From contig CAIJNI010000036.1 in NCBI GenBank assembly GCA_903821995.1, forward strand, positions 1-54,116: 54,116 nt of DNA. The letters are read 5' to 3'. A program made the translations under genes and the position numbers. The notes below the pieces were generated by a model. It was not told where the DNA came from and made no database searches. It saw only the letters and a program-made list of their open reading frames with translations. Of this stretch, positions 20,654-30,961 are shown one piece after another; positions within the stretch are counted from its first letter, which is position 1, and every line of letters begins with the position of its first letter. Source of the DNA: an uncultured beta proteobacterium. Lineage in GTDB: Bacteria > Pseudomonadota > Gammaproteobacteria > Burkholderiales > Burkholderiaceae.

Positions 20654-23600
20654 TTAAACCGTTGTTGTACTCTTACCTTTTGATTGCGCTTTTTCCCAAA
20701 GTTCGCCTAAGGCCCGTTTATATTCCGTAGGGAAAACTTTAACAAACCGCTTTCTAGAAACATCCCAATCACGCAAAATTTCTTTCGCGCGCTCTGATCC
20801 TGTATGTCGGAAATGTCTTTCGATTAAGTCTTTAAGAATAGTTTCATCACTTAAACGTTTCCCGCCCTCTTTAACTTTATCTAAGGCATGCCAAACCGAT
20901 TCAGGCATTTCTAGTTTTTGTTCTTTCGCCGAAAGGACTGGCTCTAAAGTTGCCATAGTCGTATTACACCGCTTTGAAAATAGTCCATCTTCATCAAAGA
21001 CATAAGCAATACCTCCACTCATTCCAGCCGCAAAATTTCTGCCTGTATTTCCAAGTACCACAACAGTGCCGCCGGTCATATATTCTGCGCCGTGATCACC
21101 CGTTCCTTCGACTACAGCTATCGCCCCTGAATTCCTAACAGCGAATCTCTCACCGGCAACTCCGTTAAAAAAGGCTTCACCTGCAATAGCACCATACAAC
21201 ACGGTGTTACCCACAATAATATTTTCGATTGCATGACCCTTAAACTCATGCGGCAAACGAACAATGACCCGACCGCCAGATAATCCTTTGCCTACATAAT
21301 CATTCGCATCACCCACCAGATCAAACGTCACTCCATGGGCTAAGAATGCTGCAAAGCTTTGACCCGCCGTTCCGTTAAACTGAATATGGATCGTATCTTC
21401 TGGCAAACCTTCGTGACAATATTTTTTAGCTACTTCACCAGATAGCATTGCCCCAACAGTTCGGTTGACGTTTTTAACAGGATGAATAAAAGAAACACGC
21501 TCACCCCTTTCTAAAGCAGGCTCTGCTTTAGAAATCAATTCATGATCTAAGGCTTTTGCTAATCCGTGATCTTGAGTATGAGTTTGATATTTGATTACAT
21601 CATCAAAGCCCTCTGGCTGATTAAATATTTTTCTAAAATCTAGGCCTTTTGCTTTCCAGTGCTCTATCCCTTTTTTCATATCAAGCATATCAACACGACC
21701 TACTAATTCATTGAAACTTCGTATACCCAATTGCGCCATAATTTCTCGAACTTCTTCTGCGATATAGAAAAAGAAATTTACAACATGCTCTGGCTTACCT
21801 GAAAACTTTTTACGCAGTTCTGGATCCTGAGTCGCTACTCCAACAGGGCAAGTATTCAAGTGACATTTACGCATCATGATGCATCCTTCAACCACCAATG
21901 GGGCGGTTGCAAACCCGAATTCATCTGCGCCTAATAACGCCCCAATCACTACATCTCGACCAGTTTTCATTTGGCCATCTGCTTGCACTCGTATCCTATT
22001 TCTTAAGCCGTTAAGAACAAGCGTTTGTTGCGTTTCTGCTAGCCCGAGTTCCCATGGTGATCCTGCATGTTTAATCGATGACAAAGGTGATGCCCCTGTT
22101 CCACCATCATGCCCAGAAATAACCACATGGTCAGCTTTTGCCTTAGCAACACCAGCAGCTACTGTCCCCACCCCAACTTCTGAGACCAGCTTGACAGAAA
22201 TATCAGCTCTTGGATTGACGTTTTTTAGGTCATGAATCAGTTGCGCTAAATCTTCAATGGAGTAAATATCATGATGAGGTGGTGGAGATATTAAGCCTAC
22301 ACCTGGGACGGAATAACGTAAGTTTCCGATATATTCTGATACCTTTCCACCAGGTAACTGACCACCTTCGCCCGGTTTAGCACCTTGAGCCATCTTGATT
22401 TGAATTTGATCTGCTGACGACAAGTATTCTGTTGTTACTCCAAACCTTCCTGAGGCAACTTGTTTGATCTTTGATCTGAGTGAGTCACCATTTTCGAGTG
22501 GTATATCGACAGCGATAACATCACTACCTAATATGCTCGCTAAGGTTTCTCCCTTTTTAATAGGTATACCCTTTAATTCATTGCGATACCGTTTATAGTC
22601 TTCACCGCCTTCACCTGTATTAGACTTGCCCCCAATTCGATTCATTGCAACTGCTAATGTAGAGTGCGCCTCTGTCGAAATTGAACCAAGAGACATAGCT
22701 CCTGTTGCAAAACGTTTTACAATTTCTTTGGCCGGCTCTACTTCTGATAAATCGATTGCTTTTGATGGATCGACTTTAAATTCAAATAGTCCTCTCAAGG
22801 TCATATGTCTTCGACTTTGATCATTAATCAAATTGGCATACTCTTTAAAGGTTTTATATCCACCCTTTTCTGGTCCTGTTCGTGTTGAATGCTGCAGCTT
22901 TGCAATTGAATCCGGTGTCCACATATGGTCTTCACCTCTGATTCGATAGGCATACTCTCCACCAGCATCTAAGCTATTTTCTAAAACAGGATCCTCACTA
23001 AATGCTTGCCTGTGCATTTTAAGCGCCTCTTCCGCAACTTCAAAAACTCCGATTCCACCAATATTTGAAGATGTTCCTGCAAAATATTTATGAATCATTT
23101 GGTCTGACAAACCAATGGCCTCAAATATTTGTGACCCTGTATAGGACATATACGTTGATATACCCATTTTGGACATCACTTTTTGTAGTCCCTTACCAAT
23201 TGCCTTAATGAAGTTCTTGACAACCTTTTCTTCGGATAGCTCACCAGGCAAGTCTTTTGAGAGCTGAGCCAAAGTTTCCATAGCTAAATAAGGGTGTACA
23301 GCTTCGGCCCCATATCCTGCTAATAAAGCAAAATGGTGGACTTCTCTTGCAGAACCCGTTTCAATAACAAGACCCGTACTTGTTCTTAATCCTTTTTGAA
23401 CTAAATGTTGATGTATTGCAGATGTTGATAGCAAGGCTGGTATGGCCACATAATCTTCTGACACTTGTCGATCACTGACAATCAATATGTTGAATCCCGA
23501 TTTCACAGCATCAACCGCTTCGGCACATAATGAGGCGAGTCGCGCTTCGATCCCTTCATTACCCCAGACCACTGGATAACAAATATCTAATTCATGGCTT

Positions 23601-25402
23601 CTAAATTTCCCACCGGTGTAGTGTTCTATATGTCGAATTTTAGACATATCTGAAAAATCTAATATGGGCTGCGAAACTTCCAACCGCATTGGCGGATTAA
23701 TATTATTTGTATCCAGCAAATTAGGCTTAGGTCCAATAAATGACACAAGGGACATCACCATATTTTCTCTAATTGGATCTATCGGTGGATTAGTCACCTG
23801 TGCAAATAATTGTTTGAAATAGTTATAAAGTGTTTTGTTCTTATTCGATAAGACTGCCAGTGGACTATCGTTACCCATTGAACCCGTTGCCTCCTCCCCA
23901 GCTTGCGCCATAGGAGCCATGAGGAACTTGATATCTTCTTGCGTATACCCAAATGCTTGCTGGCGGTCTAGCAGTTTCGCAGCTGGACGATTTTTAGAGT
24001 CGTCCTCAATTAAATCTTTTTCATTAACTTCTATGACATCTAATTTAATTCTTACTGCATCTATCCAACTCTTATAGGGTTTAGCTTTTGACAATGATTC
24101 TTTCAATTCTGTGTCTTCGATAATTCGGCCCTGCTCCATGTCGATTAAAAACATTTTGCCTGGCTGTAAGCGCCATTTTTTGACTATTTTATTTTCTTCA
24201 AATTTAAGAACACCCGCCTCAGATGCCATGATGACTAGGTCATCATCCGTGACATAGTATCTTGCTGGACGTAATCCATTTCTATCGAGTGTTGCTCCTA
24301 TTTGTCTGCCGTCGGTAAATGCCATAGCAGCAGGCCCATCCCAAGGCTCCATCATGGCTGCATGGTATTCATAAAATGCTTTTCGATTTTCATCCATTAA
24401 TGTATGTTGCTCCCATGCTTCTGGAATCATCATCATCATGGCGTGAGCCATTGGATATCCAGCCATGACTAATAGTTCTAAGCAGTTATCAAAGCTTGCT
24501 GTATCTGATTGTCCTGGGTAGATTAGTGGCCATAATTTTTCTAAATCATCTCCTAAAACTGGTGAGCGTATTGCGCCTGTTCTTGCATTGATCCAATTCA
24601 CATTACCTTTGACCGTATTTATTTCACCGTTGTGCGCGATCATTCTGTAAGGATGTGCGAGTTCCCACGCTGGGAAGGTATTTGTTGAGAATCGTTGATG
24701 CACTAATGCTAGTGCTGATACCACTCTTGTATCTTTAAGATCTTCGTAATATGCGCCGACTTGATTTGCAAGTAACAAACCTTTATATACGATTGTTCTC
24801 GCAGACATCGAAGTTACAAAATATTCTTTTCCATGCTTTAACTCTAAATTTTGTATTGCATGACTTGCCGATTTTCGAATGACATACAACTTTCTTTCTA
24901 AAGCATCTGTTGTCATTATTTCTCGTCCACGACCGATGAATATTTGTCGTATTACTGGTTCAGTTTTTGCAACTGTTGGTGACATTGGCATGTCTTTGTT
25001 GACCGGTACGTCACGCCAACCTAAAACAACCTGACCTTCTATCCGAACTGTTCTTTCTAATTCTTGTTCACAAGCGAGTCGTGACGCATTTTCTTTAGGT
25101 AAAAAAACCATCCCTACGCCATATTCGCCAGATGGAGGTAATTTCACTCCTAATTTAATCATTTCTTCCCGAAAGTACTGATCCGGAACCTGAATCAATA
25201 TTCCTGCACCATCCCCCATCAATGCATCTGCTCCAACCGCTCCACGATGGTCTAAATTTTCTAGGATTTTTAATCCTTGGCTCACGATATCGTGGGTTTT
25301 ATTGCCTTTGATATGCGCTACAAAACCAACACCACAGGCGTCATGTTCATTTGATGGGTCATAAAGACCTTGTGCAGTGGGTCGCAAATTGATTTGATGC
25401 AT
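20654..25402 (-). CDS. gltB: Glutamate synthase large (alpha) subunit
   Basis: GltB makes two glutamates from glutamine and 2-oxoglutarate. The N-terminal amidotransferase becomes active after removal of a short propeptide, exposing Cys23 in DACGVGF. A central domain and an FMN-binding synthase barrel follow ([12 protein letters not shown], then [13 protein letters not shown]). The 3Fe-4S cysteines are in [17 protein letters not shown]-terminal GXGXG beta-helix ends the protein. The length of 1582 residues is normal. The ribosome binding site AAAGGAG is strong and six bases from the ATG. Confidence 0.98.
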   Translation of the reverse strand: MHQINLRPTAQGLYDPSNEHDACGVGFVAHIKGNKTHDIVSQGLKILENLDHRGAVGADALMGDGAGILIQVPDQYFREEMIKLGVKLPPSGEYGVGMVFLPKENASRLACEQELERTVRIEGQVVLGWRDVPVNKDMPMSPTVAKTEPVIRQIFIGRGREIMTTDALERKLYVIRKSASHAIQNLELKHGKEYFVTSMSARTIVYKGLLLANQVGAYYEDLKDTRVVSALALVHQRFSTNTFPAWELAHPYRMIAHNGEINTVKGNVNWINARTGAIRSPVLGDDLEKLWPLIYPGQSDTASFDNCLELLVMAGYPMAHAMMMMIPEAWEQHTLMDENRKAFYEYHAAMMEPWDGPAAMAFTDGRQIGATLDRNGLRPARYYVTDDDLVIMASEAGVLKFEENKIVKKWRLQPGKMFLIDMEQGRIIEDTELKESLSKAKPYKSWIDAVRIKLDVIEVNEKDLIEDDSKNRPAAKLLDRQQAFGYTQEDIKFLMAPMAQAGEEATGSMGNDSPLAVLSNKNKTLYNYFKQLFAQVTNPPIDPIRENMVMSLVSFIGPKPNLLDTNNINPPMRLEVSQPILDFSDMSKIRHIEHYTGGKFRSHELDICYPVVWGNEGIEARLASLCAEAVDAVKSGFNILIVSDRQVSEDYVAIPALLSTSAIHQHLVQKGLRTSTGLVIETGSAREVHHFALLAGYGAEAVHPYLAMETLAQLSKDLPGELSEEKVVKNFIKAIGKGLQKVMSKMGISTYMSYTGSQIFEAIGLSDQMIHKYFAGTSSNIGGIGVFEVAEEALKMHRQAFSEDPVLENSLDAGGEYAYRIRGEDHMWTPDSIAKLQHSTRTGPEKGGYKTFKEYANLINDQSRRHMTLRGLFEFKVDPSKAIDLSEVEPAKEIVKRFATGAMSLGSISTEAHSTLAVAMNRIGGKSNTGEGGEDYKRYRNELKGIPIKKGETLASILGSDVIAVDIPLENGDSLRSKIKQVASGRFGVTTEYLSSADQIQIKMAQGAKPGEGGQLPGGKVSEYIGNLRYSVPGVGLISPPPHHDIYSIEDLAQLIHDLKNVNPRADISVKLVSEVGVGTVAAGVAKAKADHVVISGHDGGTGASPLSSIKHAGSPWELGLAETQQTLVLNGLRNRIRVQADGQMKTGRDVVIGALLGADEFGFATAPLVVEGCIMMRKCHLNTCPVGVATQDPELRKKFSGKPEHVVNFFFYIAEEVREIMAQLGIRSFNELVGRVDMLDMKKGIEHWKAKGLDFRKIFNQPEGFDDVIKYQTHTQDHGLAKALDHELISKAEPALERGERVSFIHPVKNVNRTVGAMLSGEVAKKYCHEGLPEDTIHIQFNGTAGQSFAAFLAHGVTFDLVGDANDYVGKGLSGGRVIVRLPHEFKGHAIENIIVGNTVLYGAIAGEAFFNGVAGERFAVRNSGAIAVVEGTGDHGAEYMTGGTVVVLGNTGRNFAAGMSGGIAYVFDEDGLFSKRCNTTMATLEPVLSAKEQKLEMPESVWHALDKVKEGGKRLSDETILKDLIERHFRHTGSERAKEILRDWDVSRKRFVKVFPTEYKRALGELWEKAQSKGKSTTTV

Positions 25403-25473
25403 CTCAGCTCCTTTGGATATAAGTCTTCAGATGGTTAAATCCTGAACATTTATGCCGCAAAAAATTAAATAGG

Positions 25474-25508
25474 GGGTTAACTATAGGTTAATCCTCTTTT
25501 TACATCAA
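25474..25508 (-). promoter_or_regulatory. gltBD promoter with palindrome over the -10 region
   Basis: On the minus strand TTGATG (25503-25508) and TATAGT (25480-25485) are separated by exactly 17 bases, a good sigma-70 promoter. Transcription would start near 25473, giving a leader of about 70 bases. The -10 is centred in an imperfect inverted repeat, GGGTTAAC (25474-25481) and GTTAATCC (25487-25494), a plausible operator. The regulator is unknown. Confidence 0.65.
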
Positions 25509-25522
25509 TGATTTTGCGTATG

Positions 25523-25581
25523 ACTCTGTCCCCGCACTTTTTTGGTGAAATGGCTAAATATTTATTCTTTGGGGACAGAGT
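25523..25581. repeat. 11-bp perfect inverted repeat at the 3' end of the transposase-like gene
   Basis: ACTCTGTCCCC at 25523-25533 and GGGGACAGAGT at 25571-25581 are perfect reverse complements, 37 bases apart. The right arm lies inside the last codons (His-Ser-Val-Pro) of the transposase-like gene, and the left arm is just beyond the gltB -35. From memory, GGGGACAGAGT-type sequences often accompany REP-type transposase genes in proteobacteria. The pair could be a REP-like hairpin or could act as a terminator or processing site between mrcA and gltB transcripts. It lacks a T run on either strand directly after the stem. Confidence 0.6.
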
Positions 25582-26134
25582 GGTTACCGCTATGATTCAA
25601 AAGGTATAACTCCCAATTTCTTTGTCTCTCAAAGGGAGTATTTCCTAGTTTTGAAAATGGTAGCGTATCAATAAGACCGTAATTGGGCCTTTGACCAATA
25701 TGTGTAAGGTAACTTGACCAAAGATAGTCTTCTAACTGACTCACAACCCCCTCTTGCTTTGGAGATGTTTCAATCTTTTTTTGGTGCTCCAAAATTTCTT
25801 GCCCCGTAGCTAATGGCTTTGAATAAAACCGTCCATCCCAAATCGTGCCTTTAGTTAAGTGTATTTGGTTAAATAGCTGGGTGTATCTTCTGCATAAGGA
25901 CTGCATTGTTTTAGCTAAGCTCGCATGCTCGAGTGGAGTAGCTAAAAAACAAAGTTCATTTGGCAAAATAACGTACGCATGGATACTAAGACCATAGTGT
26001 TTTGCGCTGTCGCGAAGCCAAGCTAGCAAAGCTTGTTTTAACTCATCTTTATCAAAGATATTTAAGTTTTTTAAGCCTTTAGCACTTACAGCCATGACTT
26101 GGCCTAAATGGATGATCCTGGCTTGCCTTGCCAT
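25562..26134 (-). CDS. Degenerate REP-type (Y1/IS200-like) transposase homologue without catalytic residues
   Basis: The 190-residue protein from ATG 26134 aligns by eye with REP-associated tyrosine transposases: MARQARI at the start, a KGLKNLNIF segment, HAYVILPNE, RRYTQLFN, GTIWDGRF and DYLWSSY in order. The histidines of the HUH motif (usually NHxH) are replaced by NELC, and the YxxxNPVRAG region reads LEHQKKIETSPKQEG without the nucleophilic Tyr. A nuclease function is therefore unlikely. The frame is intact, suggesting retention for another role. The ATG lies five bases after the mrcA stop; an upstream start would overlap mrcA and adds unrelated residues. Confidence 0.8.
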   Translation of the reverse strand: MARQARIIHLGQVMAVSAKGLKNLNIFDKDELKQALLAWLRDSAKHYGLSIHAYVILPNELCFLATPLEHASLAKTMQSLCRRYTQLFNQIHLTKGTIWDGRFYSKPLATGQEILEHQKKIETSPKQEGVVSQLEDYLWSSYLTHIGQRPNYGLIDTLPFSKLGNTPFERQRNWELYLLNHSGNHSVPKE

Positions 26135-26139
26135 TCTAA

Positions 26140-28383
26140 TTACTCGAGTGAGCCGTAATGAGGATTGTTCGCAAATTCTGGTATTACCCAATCTCCATCT
26201 ATGGATTCAACTCCAGGTGGTGGACTGCGAGGAGCCTCAGCAAGTTCTTTGAGTGCCGTTGACATATAGTTGATCCAAATCGGCAAGGACAAACCTCCAC
26301 CAGTTTCATTAGCCCCTAAGCTCTTGGGTTTATCAAACCCCATCCATACGATCGCGCAAACTTTTGGATGATAGCCAGCAAACCAAGCATCGTGTGAATC
26401 ATTAGTCGTCCCTGTTTTTCCAGCAATATCATTACGCTTCAATTTGGCACGCGCACTTGCTGCAGTTCCAGACCGAGTCACTTCTTGCATCAAGCTATCA
26501 GCAACAAACGCTGTTCGAGCGTCTAATACCCGCACCATATCAGGTCCACCTAAGGCATGTTGCTTATCCTCAAAAATGACCGCATCTTTACTATCTAAAA
26601 TTTTAGATATCAAAAAGGGTTGAACCTCATAGCCGCCATTAGCAAAGACGCTATAGCCTCTTGCCATCTGTAAGGGTGTAACTGATCCCGCCCCAAGCGC
26701 TAATGTCAAATAAGGAGGATTTTTTTCAGGATCAAACCCAAACTTCTGAATAAACTCCTGAACATAGCGAGGGTCAATTGCTCGAATGATTCTGACAGAT
26801 ACTAAGTTTTTAGACCTGGCCAATGCGGATCTTACCGTCATAAAGCCATCTGTTTTACCATCATAGTTTTTCGGCTCCCATGCCTTTCCACCTGTTTCAG
26901 ATCCACCAATACTGAGTGGAGCATCATTCACTACAGTTCGAGGCATAATCCCTTTTTCTATTCCGGCGGCGTAAATAAAAGGTTTAAAAGATGACCCAGG
27001 TTGACGCTCTGCTTGCATCGCATGATTAAACTGATTGCGCTTGTAATCAAAACCGCCAACTAGAGCCAGAATAGCCCCAGTTTCGGGGCTAATAGAAACT
27101 AAAGTGGATTCAACCTCAGGCATTTGTACGACTTGCCATGTTCCATTCGTAAGAGGCATGACACGAATAATTGAGCCTTTTTTAATTTTTACTTTAGGCT
27201 GCGCTGTTGAACTTAAAGCTTCATTGACAAGCTTTAATCCTTCATTCTTTATAACAATAGTGTCACCTGAAGAAGTAAAGATTTTTAATTCTTTAGGCTT
27301 GATATCAACGACAACTCCAGCTTGAATATCATCACTATTACTGTGTTCAATTAAAGCTTCATCTAGAACACGTTTAACTAGTTTGCTATCAGCGGCCTCA
27401 TTGGGTACCTCAACAAAACCCTCCGGTCCACGATACCCATGTTTAGCATCGTAATCTAATACGCCTTTTCTAATGGCTTGATACGCTGCATTTTGATGGT
27501 CATATTGAACGGTTGTATAGACTTTTAAGCCCTGTATATAGACATTTTCGCCATACATCTTTATCAATAACTGCCTAGCATATTCGGAGACAAAATCAGC
27601 GTGAACATTAAACTCACGACCTAATCCTTTGACATTTAATTCTTCAAGCATAGCTAGGGCATACTCTTCACTAGTAATATATTTTAGATCTCGCATTCTT
27701 TGTAAAATATATTCTTGCCGAATTTTTGCACGCCGAAAATTAACAACTGGATTATAGGCAGAAGGCGCTTTAGGCAGACCTGCTAACATCGCAGATTCAG
27801 CAATAGAGAGTTCGTTGACATCTTTTCCAAAATAAATACGAGCAGCGCTAGCAAATCCGTATGATCGCTGCCCCAGATAAATTTGATTCATATACACTTC
27901 AAGAATCTTATCTTTTGATAAATTCTTTTCTATTTTCCACGCCAACAGCATTTCATAAATCTTACGGGTAAACGTTTTCTCATTAGTTAAGAAAAAGTTT
28001 CTAGCAACTTGCATGGTGATGGTTGACGCCCCTTGAGACAAGCGACCATTTAAATTAGCTAACGTAGCTCTTAGAACTCCTTGATAATCGACTCCACCAT
28101 GTTCGTAAAATCGATCATCTTCGATTGCAATCACAGCTTTTTTAAGTGCAGTTGGAAAAATATCAATGGGAGTTACTTTTCTTCGCTCTTCGCCAAACTC
28201 GCCTATGAGAACATTGTCGGCTGTATAAATCCTTAACGGAACTTTTGGTCTATAGTCAGTAACTGCCTCTAATGAAGGTAAATTAGGCTTTGCAACCATA
28301 ATCATAAAAGCAATCAGAGTCGCTAAGCAAATTAAGCCCGTTACGCCGGTCAAAATGAGGTAGAGAAATATCCTTTTATACAT
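26140..28383 (-). CDS. mrcA: Penicillin-binding protein 1A (bifunctional)
   Basis: PBP1A polymerises and crosslinks peptidoglycan at the inner membrane. There is an N-terminal anchor (residues about 8-30). The GT51 transglycosylase domain has the catalytic Glu88 (AIEDDRFYEHGG) and GASTITMQVARN. The transpeptidase domain has SxxK at Ser464-Lys467, SKN at 524-526 and KTGT at 656-659. At 747 residues it is slightly short for the family. It diverges from the pil-like genes, as mrcA does at most pilMNOPQ loci. Confidence 0.96.
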   Translation of the reverse strand: MYKRIFLYLILTGVTGLICLATLIAFMIMVAKPNLPSLEAVTDYRPKVPLRIYTADNVLIGEFGEERRKVTPIDIFPTALKKAVIAIEDDRFYEHGGVDYQGVLRATLANLNGRLSQGASTITMQVARNFFLTNEKTFTRKIYEMLLAWKIEKNLSKDKILEVYMNQIYLGQRSYGFASAARIYFGKDVNELSIAESAMLAGLPKAPSAYNPVVNFRRAKIRQEYILQRMRDLKYITSEEYALAMLEELNVKGLGREFNVHADFVSEYARQLLIKMYGENVYIQGLKVYTTVQYDHQNAAYQAIRKGVLDYDAKHGYRGPEGFVEVPNEAADSKLVKRVLDEALIEHSNSDDIQAGVVVDIKPKELKIFTSSGDTIVIKNEGLKLVNEALSSTAQPKVKIKKGSIIRVMPLTNGTWQVVQMPEVESTLVSISPETGAILALVGGFDYKRNQFNHAMQAERQPGSSFKPFIYAAGIEKGIMPRTVVNDAPLSIGGSETGGKAWEPKNYDGKTDGFMTVRSALARSKNLVSVRIIRAIDPRYVQEFIQKFGFDPEKNPPYLTLALGAGSVTPLQMARGYSVFANGGYEVQPFLISKILDSKDAVIFEDKQHALGGPDMVRVLDARTAFVADSLMQEVTRSGTAASARAKLKRNDIAGKTGTTNDSHDAWFAGYHPKVCAIVWMGFDKPKSLGANETGGGLSLPIWINYMSTALKELAEAPRSPPPGVESIDGDWVIPEFANNPHYGSLE

Positions 28384-28389
28384 AAACAG

Positions 28390-28395
28390 ATTATA
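28390..28395 (-). promoter_or_regulatory. Candidate -10 element of mrcA
   Basis: A perfect TATAAT is present on the minus strand in the 70-base gap between mrcA and the divergent pil-like gene. It is so close to the mrcA ATG that the message would have almost no leader, and no clear -35 or ribosome binding site is seen. Either this is a leaderless start or the true start codon is further in. Confidence 0.35.
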
Positions 28396-28453
28396 TAGAT
28401 AGGTATCTCAAACTAGAAATTGTTTCAGACATTGTTTTAAGTACTTTCTGACA

Positions 28454-29257
28454 ATGCAAAAACTATCACTTTTGAGCAGTTTTTTTCAAAATAGCACTAT
28501 GTTTGAAAGAAAAATTACTCCTGAATCATTTGAAAACTCTCGAGGTGTGTTTGGCAGTGTTGAGAGAGAAATCTCAATTGATCCTATGAGCTCAACCTAC
28601 ATGAAGAGTGGTGTCGATCCTGATACTGGCGAAATTCTGGGAATACCTTCAAGCGTTCCTTCAAAAAAACCTATCTCTGGTCAAATTCCCCTTAACAATC
28701 AAATTCAGCCTCCTTTTTTTGAAAAGAAAAAATTTACCATGCCCTCTCATCAAGTCACTCACGAATGGATTAATTCTGCCGCTTTAGGAATATTTTGTAT
28801 CGCACTCGCCTATCTATTTTTTTTATTTAAAAATCCTAATCCATCAGCATTTTTAGATGCAGCGATTCACAAAATTGATCCTTTAGAGGAGCGCATTAAT
28901 GATATTTCACAAAATCTTAATGAACTGATAGATCAGGTTGAGGACCATATCGAATTTAGTTCACAACAAAAGGAAGATCTAGAAAAATTAATGAATACAC
29001 CCAAAAAGATACCACTACCCTCTAGATACTCTAAACAAATAGAACCCCCTACAAAAGAACTTTTTAAGAATATCTCTTATCTTGGTACCTTTGTAAAAAA
29101 TGATCAGCGTCACGCCCTGTTATCTCTGGAGAATAAAACGCGCCTCTTTAAAACAGGTGAGCCTATTTTCACGGATTGGCATCTCAGTTATATCGACCAG
29201 AATTTTGTCGTCTTTTTACACTCAAGCGGTCGTCAACATCACTTAAAGAGGAATTAG
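28454..29257 (+). CDS. Unrecognised membrane protein with PilP-like C-terminus, in place of pilMNOP
   Basis: I do not recognise this 267-residue protein as a whole. It has a polar N-terminal region (1-105), one membrane helix (109-125), a predicted coiled coil (140-182), a Pro-rich linker and a small beta-rich end (203-265: YLGTFVKNDQRHALLSLENK...). This end resembles the HR domain of PilP, which docks on the PilQ secretin. The helix plus coiled coil recalls PilN/PilO. It lies 5 bases before the secretin gene, where pilM-N-O-P normally stand. No clear ribosome binding site marks the ATG; Met16 is an alternative. Confidence 0.65.
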   Translation: MQKLSLLSSFFQNSTMFERKITPESFENSRGVFGSVEREISIDPMSSTYMKSGVDPDTGEILGIPSSVPSKKPISGQIPLNNQIQPPFFEKKKFTMPSHQVTHEWINSAALGIFCIALAYLFFLFKNPNPSAFLDAAIHKIDPLEERINDISQNLNELIDQVEDHIEFSSQQKEDLEKLMNTPKKIPLPSRYSKQIEPPTKELFKNISYLGTFVKNDQRHALLSLENKTRLFKTGEPIFTDWHLSYIDQNFVVFLHSSGRQHHLKRN

Positions 29258-29262
29258 TCTAA

Positions 29263-30396
29263 ATGCATCAAAATCTATACCCAAAAGTAGGCGTTTCTCT
29301 CATTGCACTATGGTTAATCTTTTCATCACCCCAATTGATGGCTTCTACACTCCTAGAAAATAAATTCCCAAGCTCTCGTATTAGCTTATCTTTCTCACAG
29401 GTTCCCCTAAAAGATTTATTTAAATTACTTGGAGAAATTGGCAATATCAATCTAATTGGGGTCGACAAACTAAATGGGATGACTTCCATAGAATTAGTGG
29501 ACGTGCCTTGGAATGAAGCTTTTGAAATGCTACTTCATAGCCACCAACTCGGATATAAACAACACGGAATGATTGTATGGGTTGCCCCAATTGAACTGTT
29601 AAGATCTTTCGAAAAAAACCATTCTAGCCATGCTTCTTCCGTAAAATTTGAGAAGCAAGTTTTAATTGAAGCCCGAATTGTTGAAGCGGATTATCGTTTT
29701 GCTAGAAACTTAGGTGTCAAGTTTGGTATTACACAAAGGACCGATCAAAACAATAACCCCCTTAAAAACCCTTCATTTAACTATGAGTCTGACCTAAAAG
29801 CTGAAGGTTTAAATGGTTTCCCAGCATCAAGTTCTTCAATTACGATGTTTTCTAAAGGCGCCTCCCAATTACTTCATTTCGAACTCAGCGCCCTTGAATC
29901 CGATGGAAAAGGTAATATTATTGCCAATCCACGGATTGTGACCGCTAATCAAGTTAAAGCAGTCATTGAACAAGGGACTGAATTGCCTTATCAAACTTCA
30001 ACAAAAGAAGGTTCTAAAGTCCAATTTCGTAAAGCTAACCTCAAACTTGAAGTAACGCCAACCATCAGAGAAGGTCAAATACAAATGGAAGTTGAGATTA
30101 GTAAAGACACGATCGGGATGAAGACTGAGCAAGGGTTTGCAATCGATACGAAGCATTTACGCTCACAAATTATTGTTGAAGATGGCGGCACCGTTGTTAT
30201 TGGGGGTATCTTTTTACAGACTGAACGGGAAGATATTGTCCAAGTTCCACTATTAGGCCGCCTTCCTATTCTAGGGAATCTATTTAAACACCGCGCCAAA
30301 ATCAAAGACAAAACAGAGTTACTGGTATTTTTAACCCCATCCTTGATAAATCATGCGGGCCAACAGATTATTGAAAAATTCTCAGCAAATCCCTAA
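29263..30396 (+). CDS. pilQ: Short PilQ/HofQ-type secretin
   Basis: This outer-membrane secretin would form a gated pore for type IV pili or for DNA uptake. It has a signal peptide (1-27), a secretin/TonB short N0 domain (about 39-108) and the secretin core (132-365) with VLIEARIVEADYRFARNLGVKFG, IVEDGGTVVIGG and the closing ELLVFLTPSLI. At 377 residues it is far shorter than usual PilQ (650 or more) and lacks AMIN and extra N domains. It is closest in plan to HofQ/ComE competence secretins. It precedes aroK as pilQ does in relatives. Confidence 0.85.
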   Translation: MHQNLYPKVGVSLIALWLIFSSPQLMASTLLENKFPSSRISLSFSQVPLKDLFKLLGEIGNINLIGVDKLNGMTSIELVDVPWNEAFEMLLHSHQLGYKQHGMIVWVAPIELLRSFEKNHSSHASSVKFEKQVLIEARIVEADYRFARNLGVKFGITQRTDQNNNPLKNPSFNYESDLKAEGLNGFPASSSSITMFSKGASQLLHFELSALESDGKGNIIANPRIVTANQVKAVIEQGTELPYQTSTKEGSKVQFRKANLKLEVTPTIREGQIQMEVEISKDTIGMKTEQGFAIDTKHLRSQIIVEDGGTVVIGGIFLQTEREDIVQVPLLGRLPILGNLFKHRAKIKDKTELLVFLTPSLINHAGQQIIEKFSANP

Positions 30397-30436
30397 AAAC
30401 TCAACAACTTTTATAAACCCTGCGTAAAATTATGGA

Positions 30437-30961
30437 ATGAACGCTTATCCAGATAATATTTTCCTTGTCGGCCTCATGGGCGCAGGGAAGTCGACAGTGG
30501 GTCGAATCTTAGCTAAACGTTTAGGAAAATTATTTATTGATAGCGACCACGAAATTGAAAAAAGATGTGGCGTTAAAATTCCTATTATTTTTGAGATGGA
30601 AGGTGAAGACGGTTTTCGTAAGCGAGAGTCTGCCGTCATTAGCGATTTGGCGTCGAGAACAAATATTGTTCTTGCCACAGGGGGAGGAAGTGTCTTACTC
30701 GAAGAAAATAGAGACTGCTTAAAAGCCCATGGCTTTATTATTTACTTGCGCGCTAATCCCCATGAGCTTTGGCTAAGAACCCGTCATGATAAAGGCCGAC
30801 CTTTATTAAATACTGCTGATCCACAAATGAAATTAAAGGAACTATTTGATGTTCGTGATCCTATCTATCAATCAATTGCTAACGTAGTGATTGAAACAGG
30901 AAAACCAAATGTGAATCAATTAACTAACCATTTAGTAATGCAACTAGAGCTATCGTCATGA
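30437..30961 (+). CDS. aroK: Shikimate kinase
   Basis: AroK phosphorylates shikimate in the chorismate pathway. The P-loop GLMGAGKS is at residues 12-19. The shikimate-binding Asp in FIDSDHEIE, Arg in FRKRES and GGG in LATGGGS are present, and the lid Arg is in KGRPLL. The 174-residue length is standard. The stop overlaps the aroB ATG by four bases (ATGA). Confidence 0.97.
   Translation: MNAYPDNIFLVGLMGAGKSTVGRILAKRLGKLFIDSDHEIEKRCGVKIPIIFEMEGEDGFRKRESAVISDLASRTNIVLATGGGSVLLEENRDCLKAHGFIIYLRANPHELWLRTRHDKGRPLLNTADPQMKLKELFDVRDPIYQSIANVVIETGKPNVNQLTNHLVMQLELSS

Noticed and set aside
26135..26191. Longer transposase-like protein overlapping mrcA
   Set aside because: The extra 19 residues are antisense-free read-out of mrcA coding sequence, and the family N-terminus MARQARI begins at 26134.
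29263..30396. Secretin as a truncated pilQ pseudogene
   Set aside because: It has a signal peptide, a complete N0 domain and a complete secretin core in one open frame, so it is a short but whole protein.
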